NCBI RefSeq assembly: GCF_014288115.1
Contig: NZ_JACOOK010000001.1
Location: 248,001-312,000, forward strand
DNA: 64,000 nucleotides
Reading direction: 5' to 3'
Origin: Alistipes_A hominis
GTDB taxonomy: Bacteria > Bacteroidota > Bacteroidia > Bacteroidales > Rikenellaceae
Below are positions 43,007 to 52,227 of this stretch, piece after piece (position 1 is the first letter of the stretch; every line of letters begins with the position of its first letter). The translations under genes and the position numbers were made by a program. The notes beneath the pieces are model-generated. The model searched no databases, was not told where the DNA came from, and saw only the letters and a list, made by a program, of their open reading frames with translations.

Positions 43007-46000
43007 TCAAATTAGCGTAAAGTTCTTGTTGAGCATAGTTCGTATCTCAATCCCCAATTTTGTCGGATTGATCGGCTTAGCGACATAACCGTTGAAACCG
43101 TTTTTGAGGATTTTTTCCTTATCCGATGCGAACGCATAAGCCGTCACGGCGATGATGGGAACCGTCTTGGAAAATTTACGGATCTCCCGGGTAGCTTCGT
43201 AACCGTCCATGTTCGGCATATTGATATCCATGATGATCAACTGGGGACTGTGCTCCCGGCAGAGTGCCACCGCTTCGCGTCCGTTCCAAGCGTGGATGAG
43301 TTTGTATTCCGTTTTCAGGATGGATTGGAACAGCAGGAAGTTGCTTTCACAGTCCTCGGCAACAAGGATCGTGATGTTCTTCCTCCCCAGTGGAACTTTC
43401 GGAGTCTCCACAACGACTTGTTCCGCCTTTACGATCTTGGCGGGCAGATACGGAATTTTAAACCAAAATGTAGAGCCTTTGCCCTCACCCGCAGATTCGA
43501 CGCCTATCGACCCGTTCATCTTCTCGACGATTCCTTTGCAGATAGAGAGTCCAAGTCCATTGCCCGGCATGAAATCGTTCAGTTTGACGAAACGCTGGAA
43601 AAGTCGGGTCTGGCCCTCAGGAGAGATCCCCATGCCGGTGTCTTTCACGAAAAAGTAAATCTCGTCTCCGCGCAATTCGTATCCGAAAACAATGCTTCCG
43701 CTCTTTGTGAACTTTCGGGCATTGGAGATCAGGTTGATCAACACCTGCGACAAACGGTTGGGTTCGGTACGGACGACACAATCGGTCGCACCAAGCATAA
43801 AGTTGAGTACGACTTCGGGCTGCAAGCGCAGACGCTCCGTACTGTCTATCGTACGGATCAGATCGTTGAGGTCCGTAGCCCTGTATATGAAGTCGAGCGT
43901 ATTGGATTCGACCTTAGCCAGATCGAGTACGTCGCCGATCAACTGCAACAGCAACTGGTTATTGTTCTCGATAATGTTCACAAACTGCTGTTTCTCCTGT
44001 TCGTCCTCGGTGGTGAGCAGCAGGCTTGAGAATCCGACGATGGCGTTAAGCGGTGTGCGGATCTCGTGACTCATATTGGCCAGAAACGCCGACTTCAAGC
44101 GGTCTGACTCTCGGGCCTTCTCTTTGGCCGCAACAAGTGTCTGCTCCTGTTTTTTGCGCTCGGTGATCAGCAATAGTGAGCCGATAAGCGCTTTCGCCCG
44201 TCCCCGGTCGTCACTTTCAACTACGGCAGCATGTACTTCCAGCCAGTCGGTGCGCGATTGTCCGTTCTTGTCGGTAACCACCCGGAACTCAGTCTTGATG
44301 TACTTGAGCTTCCCGTCCAAAAAATCGCGGTAGGTCTGTTTTATGTGCGCCGCGTCGTCGGGATGGATGCGCTCGAAATACTCGGCATCCTCGATAATGT
44401 GGACCAGGTGGGTCGATCCGCGTTGTGCGGTAAAGTTCATGTGCCTCAATATGCGCTGAGCCTCGCAAGCGATTTTATGGCTCTCCAGATCCCAACGCCA
44501 CGGAATAATATGGGCCACGCTCAGGGTAATGTCCAGTTTCTCCGCAAACTCCCTCAACTCATTGGCCGCCTTACTTTTGGCCGTGATATCGATAGCGAAA
44601 ATATCCATCTCCCGATCTCTCTCCGAGAGATACATCAAAAACTCGTAATAAGTGTCGGTCTGTTTGAAGTAGTGTGAAAAAGTAACGGGGAAACGGTTCC
44701 TCAGAGCGGTCTCGGCCATGTTCGAAATATATTCAGGAGCGAACAGTTTATAGGAAGCGCCCGGCAGGACATTTTGCCGGACCAGACTGGCAAAGGCCTC
44801 GTTTCCCGAATGATACTCGATGTCAGCAACACGTCCGTCGGCCCCGTAACACACGGTGGCCTGCGTATAGGCGATCGGCATATGCTCGACCAGGTTGGCA
44901 TGCGTTCTGAAAAGAGCCATCTTTTTGCGTTGGAATACCGTATTGAGGATAGCGATAATGATCGTCGCTACAAAAATGACAAGTGCTACGATGATGTACC
45001 AACTGTATAATTGCCAGAATGTTTTGGGTTTATCAAGAAACACCGTACTCTCGGGGCATCTGTCCACAGGGATCTCATCCCGAACGAGCTTGGGGTAATT
45101 GACGATGGGGAACGCCTCTGTTGCATAGGCGAAAGGAACCGTGCGCATAGGTACGCCATCCAACATTTGGTTGACGGCATTCATGACGGCTGCCTGAGTC
45201 TGCTGCGGATCGGGGAAATACCCGCCGTCAATGCCGTTACTCAAATAAGCGCTCCGGAGAGCGAAAACCGGACGTTTAGCTGCCGAGATCATCCGGGCAT
45301 CACCCGAGATCAGCATTGGAAACCCATGCACATTGATGCGTTCGTAGAACCAGGTAGAAAGCAATAGCCCAACCGAAGGATCACGGTCGTTCAGATACTG
45401 CCGCATAAGATCACTATTGTGCTCATTGCCTACGAGCCATTCGTACCCCAGGTCAGGGTAGGTCTCCTTTATATACTGGCGGATAAGCCCGTTTAGGTAG
45501 CGGTTCAAGTAAAATTCATCGGCCATGAACACCACCTTGCGCATTCCGGGCAACATCCTCACCATCATATCGATCGTCTCCCTGTACAAATCAGGCACTT
45601 CGATCATTGTGAAATTGTATTTGCCTTGCAGGTCGATCAACGGTTTAAGCATATCGTCCGATACATCGGATGTTTCGCCCGTTATATAAAATTCCTGCGG
45701 ACCGCATACTTTAGTTTTGGAAATCAACACCATCGGAATATCGCCCCATTCCTTCACGATGCGCTCCCTTAGAGTAAAGGACATGTTGCCGATCAGTACC
45801 AGATAGTCGGGTTTTCGATCCTCGAAACGCTGAAATATACCATTCTCAACCTGACGGTACATCGACTCGTTACGGATGAACGTACCGTTCATATGGATGA
45901 TATCGGCACGCACGCCATCCGTCCGGGCGGTCAGCAATGCGATCGGGGTGATCAGTTCTTGGCTCCACGGAGCCGCCTCATTATAGGAGTTGATGATGAG

Positions 46001-46105
46001 CAAGCGGTGCTCCCTGGCTTCAGCCACCTGCGAAGTGAAAGAAAAACTTAGTCCGGCAAATATGAAAACAATATGTCTGACAGATAAAAGCAGCTTCTTT
46101 TGCAT
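43007..46105 (-). CDS. Hybrid histidine kinase with periplasmic-binding sensor, PAS and receiver domains
   Basis: About 1,032 aa from the ATG at 46105 (frame open to 46153). Order: signal/TM start, a periplasmic ABC-substrate-binding-like region (about 30-330, EHRLLIINSYNEAAPWSQEL, DYLVLIGNMSFTLRERIV), a TM helix (about 365-388, SWYIIVALVIFVATIII), PAS-like domains (about 400-660), HisKA with FLANMSHEIRTPLNAIVGFS, HATPase (NLISNARKFT, GLGLSICKGIVEKMNG) and a receiver domain (VAEDCESN, IMDINMPNMDGYEA, TAYAF, KPI). It senses a ligand, perhaps a solute, and phosphorylates internally. No output domain is fused. Its gene target is unknown; the two secreted genes behind it are candidates. Confidence 0.92.
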   Translation of the reverse strand: MQKKLLLSVRHIVFIFAGLSFSFTSQVAEAREHRLLIINSYNEAAPWSQELITPIALLTARTDGVRADIIHMNGTFIRNESMYRQVENGIFQRFEDRKPDYLVLIGNMSFTLRERIVKEWGDIPMVLISKTKVCGPQEFYITGETSDVSDDMLKPLIDLQGKYNFTMIEVPDLYRETIDMMVRMLPGMRKVVFMADEFYLNRYLNGLIRQYIKETYPDLGYEWLVGNEHNSDLMRQYLNDRDPSVGLLLSTWFYERINVHGFPMLISGDARMISAAKRPVFALRSAYLSNGIDGGYFPDPQQTQAAVMNAVNQMLDGVPMRTVPFAYATEAFPIVNYPKLVRDEIPVDRCPESTVFLDKPKTFWQLYSWYIIVALVIFVATIIIAILNTVFQRKKMALFRTHANLVEHMPIAYTQATVCYGADGRVADIEYHSGNEAFASLVRQNVLPGASYKLFAPEYISNMAETALRNRFPVTFSHYFKQTDTYYEFLMYLSERDREMDIFAIDITAKSKAANELREFAEKLDITLSVAHIIPWRWDLESHKIACEAQRILRHMNFTAQRGSTHLVHIIEDAEYFERIHPDDAAHIKQTYRDFLDGKLKYIKTEFRVVTDKNGQSRTDWLEVHAAVVESDDRGRAKALIGSLLLITERKKQEQTLVAAKEKARESDRLKSAFLANMSHEIRTPLNAIVGFSSLLLTTEDEQEKQQFVNIIENNNQLLLQLIGDVLDLAKVESNTLDFIYRATDLNDLIRTIDSTERLRLQPEVVLNFMLGATDCVVRTEPNRLSQVLINLISNARKFTKSGSIVFGYELRGDEIYFFVKDTGMGISPEGQTRLFQRFVKLNDFMPGNGLGLSICKGIVEKMNGSIGVESAGEGKGSTFWFKIPYLPAKIVKAEQVVVETPKVPLGRKNITILVAEDCESNFLLFQSILKTEYKLIHAWNGREAVALCREHSPQLIIMDINMPNMDGYEATREIRKFSKTVPIIAVTAYAFASDKEKILKNGFNGYVAKPINPTKLGIEIRTMLNKNFTLI

Positions 46106-46319
46106 TACTCCGATTGCTTTTTTATTATACGATACATGCAGTCCATTTTGCACGGCACCATGACTGTACGCGCTATTTTGGGTAAGACAAAAATAAATTA
46201 TATCGCTCTAAAAATCAAAAAACGCTGCTCATTTTAGCAAGACGAACATATCAGCTATAAATTTATCACGGGCAAGTTTGCTTACAAGGATTTGCCAAAT
46301 ATCGAGCATACGGGAACGT

Positions 46320-46830
46320 GATCCCGCCGATTAGATCGCTGTATGTATTGTGATAGTGTCCGTCCGCCAGCCGTCAGCATGGCTCAACACTTCGCGGTAG
46401 AACCGATGCTACTTATCTTTGCTGTGCAGTTCCAGCAAATCGAAATCACAAAGACACACGAATTGCTGTTCGGGTGTCAGGCGCATGACGGGATTAGGCC
46501 GTGTCGATAGGCGCCATACCCCCGTAATAGAAGCAGAACAGGAACAGGTCGAGGTAGTAGCTCTCCGATTTCGAAATCAGGCTGCGGGCCATGGAGTCCA
46601 TAGCCCGCAGCAATCCATAGAGACCGTACTCGGCGTGGTTTCCGCTTCCCGGAACTTGTCGTTGGTGCAGATGAATACGTCCACATCCGTCCCCGGAACG
46701 TTCTTTTTCGAGGCTTTCTTGACCACTTGGTAGAACGAATGGAATTTTACAACTCCCTCAGTCCGCCGCGAGAGTTCCTCTTTGTTCCCTCGGATTCGAT
46801 GAAGAAAACATAGTCCACCACCAAAATACG
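46320..46830 (-). pseudogene. Degraded tyrosine-recombinase-like coding fossil
   Basis: Minus-strand frames interrupted by stops and shifts together read ARILVVDYVFFIESEG, KFHSFYQVVKKASKKNVPGT, DKFREAE, EYGLYGLLRAMDSMARSLIS and YYLDLFLFCFYYGGMAPIDT. The last segment resembles the core entry of Bacteroidota phage-integrase/SAM-like recombinases (LFLFSFYxxGM). Further on, RLTPEQQFVCLCDFDLLE may belong to another lost gene. The rest of the 705-bp gap (46106-46319 and 46831-46859) shows no feature. Assignment is uncertain. Confidence 0.35.
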
Positions 46831-46859
46831 GGCTTTTACATAACGAAAATGCGAAAAAC

Positions 46860-48917
46860 CTATTTCCCGATCAGTTCCACGCTGCGACGGATAAAGTTGG
46901 TCAGATTCTCCCCTTTCAGCATACTGTTGGACAACAACGCCAGATCGACTACCTGCTTGACCAGTTTGTTCTCGCGGCCGATCTCGGTCAGGCGCTCGGT
47001 ACGCTGGCGGCGCAGGTCTTCCACTTTCTTATCGACCTCCTGTTGCTTGTCTTTTTCTTCCTGCGAAAAATCTTCCGCCTTCTTGTCTTTGACCAACTCT
47101 TCGAAACTGCGCTGCTCGGCGATCGCCGCATCCAATTTTTTATTGGTCGTCTTGAGCTTGTCGCCGTAGCTGGCCTCGACTTCGCCCAGTATCTCCGCCA
47201 CCAGCGGATGATTGCCGTTGATTACCACGTTGAAGTTATCGGGCAACTGGCCGTAGAACTGCATCCCGGATCCTCCCATCGCAGCCATATCTTTCATACG
47301 ACGCATGAACTCGTTCTGAGTAATCATCACCGGCATCTGGTTTTCGGCCATCGGCTCGAACGACACGGTGTAACGGATCTTGTCCTCGGCGGGCAATTGC
47401 GCTTCGAATACCGGACGCAACAAATCCTGCTGGGCGGAACTGAGCGCCATCTTCAGGTTGTTCTCCTTCTCGATCAGCTTGTCGACCACGTCGGCATCGA
47501 CCCGCACAAAACGCGTCCCCTGATTCTTATTCTCGAACCAACCGATGAAATGGGTATCCAACTGTCCGTCCATCACCAGCACGTCGTACCCTTTGTCGCG
47601 CGCGGCGCCGACGAACGAATTCTGCGATACCGGATCGTTCGTATAGAGGTAAATCACGTTGCCGTTCTTGTCGGTCTGATTTTCCTTGACCAGCGCGGCA
47701 TACTCGGACAGCGTGAAGTATTTGCCCTCCGTATTTTTCAGCAGCACGAAATCGGCCGCTTTTTCGGCGAACTTTTCGTCGGTGATGATTCCGTACTGAA
47801 TGAATATCTTCAGATCGTCCCACTTTTTCTGGAACTCTTCGCGGTGCTGCGCGAAAAGTTCGCTCAGGCGGTCGGCCACTTTCCGCGTAATGTAACTCGA
47901 AATCTTCTTAACGTTCGAGTCGCTCTGCAGGTAACTTCGCGATACGTTCAGCGGGATGTCCGGCGAGTCGATCACGCCGTGCAGCAGGGTCAGGAACTCC
48001 GGCACGATCCCTTCGACCGAATCGGTCACGAACACCTGATTCGAATAGAGTTGTATTTTGTTCTTCTGAATCTCGAAATTGTTCCGTATCTTCGGGAAAT
48101 AGAGGATACCGGTCAGGTTGAACGGATAGTCGATGTTCAGGTGAATGTAGAACAACGGATCCTCGGCCATCGGATAGAGCGTCCGGTAAAACTCCATGTA
48201 ATCCTCCTCGGTAATGTCGGTCGGCTTTTTCGTCCACAACGGATCGGTCGCGTTGACAATGTCGTCCTGGTCGGTATCCACGTATTTACCGTCTTTCCAC
48301 TCCTGTTTTTTGCCGAAAGCGATCGGCACGGGCAGGAAGCTGCAATATTTCTTCAGTATCTCCCGGATCCGCGCCTTGTCGGCGAATTCTTTGCTGTCTT
48401 CGCTCAGGTGCAGGATGACGTCCGTACCGCGACTACGTTCCGTAGAAGCCTCCTCCATCGTGTATTCGGGCGATCCGTCGCAGGTCCAGTGCATCGTTTT
48501 GGAACCCTCCTTGTAAGAACGAGTCACGATCTCGACCTTGTCGGAAACCATGAAAGCGGAATAGAACCCCAATCCGAAATGCCCTATAATCGTCTGGTTT
48601 TTATATTTTTCCAAAAATTCTTCGGCGCCCGAAAAAGCGATCTGGTTGATATATTTGTCGATCTCTTCGGCCGTCATGCCGATCCCCGAATCGGAAATCG
48701 TCAGTATCCGTTTGTCGGTATCGAGCGATACGCGGACCGTCAAATCGCCCAGTTCCCCTTTGAATTCGCCCATCGATGCGAGCGCTTTCAACTTCTGGGT
48801 GGCGTCTACGCCGTTCGAAACCAACTCGCGCAGAAAAATTTCATGATCGGAATAGAGAAATTTTTTAATAATCGGAAAGATATTTTCCGTTGTAACTCCA
48901 ATTTTCCCGTTTTGCAT
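46860..48917 (-). CDS. htpG: Molecular chaperone HtpG (Hsp90)
   Basis: 685 aa. N-terminal GHKL ATP site: ELVSNGVDATQKLK, DSGIGMTAEEIDKY, GHFGLGFYSAFMVSDKVEIV. The middle domain has PFNLTGILYFPKI and QVFVTDSVEGIVPEFL. The C-terminal dimerisation domain ends NFIRRSVELIGK, with a charged Glu/Lys linker before it. It refolds or stabilises client proteins in the cytoplasm with ATP. Monocistronic as far as seen; a clear heat-shock promoter element was not recognised upstream. Confidence 0.97.
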   Translation of the reverse strand: MQNGKIGVTTENIFPIIKKFLYSDHEIFLRELVSNGVDATQKLKALASMGEFKGELGDLTVRVSLDTDKRILTISDSGIGMTAEEIDKYINQIAFSGAEEFLEKYKNQTIIGHFGLGFYSAFMVSDKVEIVTRSYKEGSKTMHWTCDGSPEYTMEEASTERSRGTDVILHLSEDSKEFADKARIREILKKYCSFLPVPIAFGKKQEWKDGKYVDTDQDDIVNATDPLWTKKPTDITEEDYMEFYRTLYPMAEDPLFYIHLNIDYPFNLTGILYFPKIRNNFEIQKNKIQLYSNQVFVTDSVEGIVPEFLTLLHGVIDSPDIPLNVSRSYLQSDSNVKKISSYITRKVADRLSELFAQHREEFQKKWDDLKIFIQYGIITDEKFAEKAADFVLLKNTEGKYFTLSEYAALVKENQTDKNGNVIYLYTNDPVSQNSFVGAARDKGYDVLVMDGQLDTHFIGWFENKNQGTRFVRVDADVVDKLIEKENNLKMALSSAQQDLLRPVFEAQLPAEDKIRYTVSFEPMAENQMPVMITQNEFMRRMKDMAAMGGSGMQFYGQLPDNFNVVINGNHPLVAEILGEVEASYGDKLKTTNKKLDAAIAEQRSFEELVKDKKAEDFSQEEKDKQQEVDKKVEDLRRQRTERLTEIGRENKLVKQVVDLALLSNSMLKGENLTNFIRRSVELIGK

Positions 48918-49134
48918 AGCTTTTATCGTTTTAAACAGTATTCGTTTTTACGAACAAAACCGAATCAATTAATGTGCCAGCACCGAAAGCCTGACAGATT
49001 GTCAGAAGAATGCCCGCACTCCGACTGACAAACCGGAGCAAACGACACGGAATCTGACAAACGAGTCGACTGGATGCCCGCGAGTTACGAAGACGGCAAA
49101 CGGACCCGCGCTTTTCTGTTACGCGGATTTTTTA

Positions 49135-49142
49135 TACATTTG
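49135..49142 (+). promoter_or_regulatory. -7 promoter box of a structured ncRNA
   Basis: TACATTTG matches TAnnTTTG exactly and lies immediately before the start of a folded, U-tract-ended transcript at 49147. Confidence 0.6.
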
Positions 49143-49146
49143 TAGT

Positions 49147-49303
49147 GAACTCCATACTGAAGGCAGGGGAACCTGCCGCTTCTCGTACAGGGCGCTTTCT
49201 GCGCCCGTATGCTTCATACGGCGGTCCCGTACCCCCGTGTGGAGTGTTAATGCACCCACTGCCTTCAGGTGGAGTTCAACGGGAAAGGTGGGACCGTCTT
49301 TTT
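49147..49303 (+). ncRNA. Candidate structured ncRNA, 6S-like possible
   Basis: The predicted start GAACTCCATACTGAAGGCAG pairs with CTGCCTTCAGGTGGAGTTC at 49258-49276, a long closing stem. Inside are clean hairpins: GGCAGG-ggaa-CCTGCC, GGGCGC-tttct-GCGCCC, CGTATG-ctt-CATACG, and GTAC-A-GGG / CCCGTAC as an alternative pairing. It ends with ACGG...CCGT and a run of T. With the TACATTTG box directly before, this is an independent RNA of about 155 nt. Long closing stem plus mutually exclusive inner helices suggest a 6S-like RNA, but I cannot name the family. It is not coding; a short frame here is a by-product. Confidence 0.55.
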
Positions 49304-49338
49304 TTATATTCCCGCCTGTCACTAAACGCTTGATCGTC

Positions 49339-49779
49339 ATGGACTCAACGAAAAGCAAAAATCCGGCTGAACAGGAAAACGGGGAACCCGGCCTAAATAC
49401 CCTGAAAAAACACTATCTCGATCTCGCGCACCGCTTCTGCACGCCTCCCGACAATCCCCAATCGGAAACCGAATGGCTGTGGGAATTGCACTCGTTGCTT
49501 CACGGCACGGTGAAACTCATGGCGCACCTGAACGAACATACTGCGTCCGGGCCTAAAAACATCGGGAACCGTCATTGCATCCAGTTCATGATTCAGGAAA
49601 GCTTTTCCGCTCCCGACCGTCACCAACTGGTACGCACGATCACATCCTGGATCGGGCTTTCCGTAAAACTGGCCACGCTCCGAAACCGGACTCTGGAACT
49701 CCAGCGCGAATACGACGGGCAGTTGAACGATGTCCGAAAATTGCTGTACGCCTGTTGCGGCAATCCCGGAACCGTGTGA
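49339..49779 (+). CDS. Hypothetical cytoplasmic protein
   Basis: 146 aa from the ATG at 49339. No signal peptide. Mostly helical, with EWLWELHSLLHGTVKLMAHL, CIQFMIQESFSAPDRHQLVR and a coiled-coil-prone C-terminus (LATLRNRTLELQREYDGQL) ending CCGNPGTV. The frame extends upstream through the ncRNA, but the composition there is not coding-like. No family recognised. The gene follows the ncRNA by about 35 bp, so it could also be under its control or simply the next gene. Confidence 0.6.
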   Translation: MDSTKSKNPAEQENGEPGLNTLKKHYLDLAHRFCTPPDNPQSETEWLWELHSLLHGTVKLMAHLNEHTASGPKNIGNRHCIQFMIQESFSAPDRHQLVRTITSWIGLSVKLATLRNRTLELQREYDGQLNDVRKLLYACCGNPGTV

Positions 49780-49802
49780 CGTCCCGAGATCGCAGCAGCT
49801 AC

Positions 49803-51581
49803 TTAACCCGCGCCGCCGGGGGACAGCTCGAAAGGTTCCGCCAACGGCGGTACGCCCGGCAATTTCATCTTCCGTTTATAAAGCCGGCCGTCGCAAACGA
49901 TATATAAGGTATCGAAATCGGCTCCGCCGAAACAAAGGGACGTGACTCCGCCTTCGGGCAGCGTCAGGATCGCACGCACCCGCCCGTTACGGTCGGCCAC
50001 CTGTACCCCCATCCGGGTAGCCACATAGAGGTTCCCGTCCCGGTCGACCGCCATCGCCGAGGCTCCGCTGCTGTCGGGCGTCCCGTCGTTGCTTTCGGAC
50101 ACGTGCAGCCAGTAAAAACGCTGGCCGTAACGCAACGACCCGTCCGGGCCGACCAGATAGCCGTATATCCAGTGAGACTGCCGGTCGCAGGCAAAAAGCA
50201 ACTTCCGGTCGGGAGACATCGCCAGGGCGGACGGGGCATTCAAACCGTCGGCGACCTTTCCCCAATCGCCGTCGGCGCGCAACAGACCGATCGTTCCGCC
50301 CGGCTCTCTCCCCGCGCCCGCTTCAGCAACATACAAATTTCCGTCGCCGACGGCAAACAGACCGGACGGGCGGATTTTCTTCAACATTTGCGACGGCTTT
50401 CCCTCCGGGCCGTAAGCCGTAATCCCGGTTTTACCGCTGCCGAAAGCCAATAATCGTCCGTCCTTCGCTACCGCCAAACCGTCGCAGGGAGCGGCGTCCG
50501 CAACAAAAGGCACAACCGTCCCCGCCGAATCCAAACGGCAAACGCTCCGGGAAAGCGAATCGCTGAAATAAACATCGCCCTGCCGGTCGGCAGCCACGGC
50601 CTTCACCGAACGATACGACGAATCGATCGAAACCCACGTTTCCCCAGGGATCAGTATGCTGCGCTGCATATCGTTGCCGGACTGCCCCCCGCCGACCGGA
50701 TTCGGCCAGCCGCGCCACAGCCAGCGGATCACGTCCGGGAAAATCGCCGTGCCCTGCACGCCGTCGTGACCGCCTTCGCCCCACGCATGTCCCACTTCGT
50801 AACCGGCAAAGCTGAGCGCCGCCTCCATATCGAGGTTCCCTTTGAACCAACTGCCGAACAGCGGGTTCCACGTATCTTTCGACCCGTCCTGCAGGAAAAC
50901 GCGGATCGGCTTGGGCTCCGTTTTGCGGATCAGCACCGGATAGCGATCCCCGCCGCGCATCCCGACGAACGTACCGATGCAACTGTATACGCGGCTGAAT
51001 AGGTCGGGACGTTCCCACGCCGCCGTGAAGGCCCCGATCCCTCCGCTGCTGCATCCGGCGATGGCGCGGTCCTTTCCGTTTTTGGAGATCCGGATCGGCC
51101 GACCGTCCGAAGCCTTTTTAAGTTCGACGTCGGGCAGCAGTTCGGTTTCGATGAACCGGACGAAATCGTCGTTGACGGCGTCGAACTCGAAGCTGCGGTT
51201 ATAACGCACGGGAAAACCGGCGCTATCGATTACAGTCCCGGAACCGACGAAAACGCCGATCGTCACCGGAATCTCTTTTTTGTGAATCAGGTTATCGAAT
51301 ACGACCGGCGCATTGAACTGCACGCCGTCCAGATCGAAAAACAAGCAGGCGGGTTGAGCCGGATCGTACTGAGCCGGCACATAGACCCAATATTCGCGTT
51401 GGGTGCCGGGATAAATCTTCGAATCGTCGAGCGTGAAATGCAATACTTCGCCCTGCGGAACGCCGGGTTGTACCTGCGTGTCGGGATCGGACGGATAGCT
51501 CAGGTTAGACTGATCCTGCGCCAAAGAAAAACCATGCGCCACGACCAGCGACAACGCGGCCAAAATGAATCGTTTCATCAT
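49803..51581 (-). CDS. Secreted esterase fused to an SMP-30/gluconolactonase-like beta-propeller
   Basis: 592 aa with a signal peptide (ILAALSLVVAHGFSLAQ). N-terminal domain (about 40-300): REYWVYVPAQYDPAQPACLF, RAIAGCSSGGIGAFTAAWER (nucleophile Ser in GCSSGG), and HAWGEGGHDGVQG (His), which is the Fes/esterase-D-like alpha/beta hydrolase. C-terminal domain (about 310-580) is a six-bladed propeller with DRQGDVYFSDSLSRSVCRLD and GNLYVATRMGVQVADRNGRV, like SMP-30/gluconolactonase. The pair of activities suggests hydrolysis of an acyl sugar or lactone in the periplasm; the substrate is unknown. It is alone on its strand. Confidence 0.85.
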   Translation of the reverse strand: MMKRFILAALSLVVAHGFSLAQDQSNLSYPSDPDTQVQPGVPQGEVLHFTLDDSKIYPGTQREYWVYVPAQYDPAQPACLFFDLDGVQFNAPVVFDNLIHKKEIPVTIGVFVGSGTVIDSAGFPVRYNRSFEFDAVNDDFVRFIETELLPDVELKKASDGRPIRISKNGKDRAIAGCSSGGIGAFTAAWERPDLFSRVYSCIGTFVGMRGGDRYPVLIRKTEPKPIRVFLQDGSKDTWNPLFGSWFKGNLDMEAALSFAGYEVGHAWGEGGHDGVQGTAIFPDVIRWLWRGWPNPVGGGQSGNDMQRSILIPGETWVSIDSSYRSVKAVAADRQGDVYFSDSLSRSVCRLDSAGTVVPFVADAAPCDGLAVAKDGRLLAFGSGKTGITAYGPEGKPSQMLKKIRPSGLFAVGDGNLYVAEAGAGREPGGTIGLLRADGDWGKVADGLNAPSALAMSPDRKLLFACDRQSHWIYGYLVGPDGSLRYGQRFYWLHVSESNDGTPDSSGASAMAVDRDGNLYVATRMGVQVADRNGRVRAILTLPEGGVTSLCFGGADFDTLYIVCDGRLYKRKMKLPGVPPLAEPFELSPGGAG

Positions 51582-51684
51582 ATCAGATTAAGTTAGATCC
51601 GTAAACGGAGCTTACAATATTACCGAAATAAAAGCGAAAATCAAAACCGAATACTTATCTTTATTGCAAAGAAAAACACAGGTT

Positions 51685-52158
51685 ATGATCGAAATACGAC
51701 AACTCAATCCGAGAGAACCCTTTCCCTGGAAACTGTTGTACACGGCCGATCCGTCGCGGGAAGCGGTGGCGGACTATACCGCCCGGGGCGTCTGCTTCGG
51801 CGCCTGGGAATCGGGAAAAATCATAGGCGTATCGGTACTGCTACGCACGCGCCCTTTTACGATGGAACTGGTCAACCTCGCCGTCGAGGAGTCCTGCCAG
51901 GGCCGCGGGGTCGGGAAGCGCCTGATCCGGCATGCCGTAGAGACGGCCCGCAACGCAGGATGTACCGTCCTGGAAGTGGGAACGGGCAACTCCGGAATCG
52001 CGCAACTGGCCCTCTACCAACGCTGCGGATTCTCGATCGATTCGATCGACAAAGATTTTTTCAGCAGACACTACCGTGAAAAAATCATCGAAAACGGCAT
52101 CGAATGCCGGCACATGATTCGGCTGAAAATGGAACTCGGAGAAGAACGAATCCCTTAA
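51685..52158 (+). CDS. GNAT N-acetyltransferase
   Basis: 157 aa from the ATG at 51685 (frame open to 51664). GNAT fold: MELVNLAVEESCQGRGVGKR with the acetyl-CoA loop QGRGVGK, CTVLEVGTGNSGIAQLALYQ, and CGFSIDSIDKDFFSRHYRE. Substrate unknown. The arrangement of RCGF and a late DFF is seen in small acetyltransferases of Bacteroidota and Bacilli. A near-consensus TATCTTTA lies about 30 bp upstream. It converges with the acyl-CoA thioesterase on the opposite strand. Confidence 0.85.
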   Translation: MIEIRQLNPREPFPWKLLYTADPSREAVADYTARGVCFGAWESGKIIGVSVLLRTRPFTMELVNLAVEESCQGRGVGKRLIRHAVETARNAGCTVLEVGTGNSGIAQLALYQRCGFSIDSIDKDFFSRHYREKIIENGIECRHMIRLKMELGEERIP

Positions 52159-52227
52159 CCGCCGGCAGGCAGGACTAATCGGAAACCGGAACCGCCCCGT
52201 TTTACAAGCCGGCGCAAGCTTGCGAAA

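Noticed and set aside
48940..49060. CIRCE or other heat-shock operator ahead of htpG
   Set aside because: Only a short TTCGT/ACGAA arm is seen; it does not match the CIRCE sequence or spacing.
49145..49333. Short plus-strand frame over the structured RNA as a protein gene
   Set aside because: It crosses the hairpins and terminator, has no coding-like composition, and is better explained as a by-product of the RNA.
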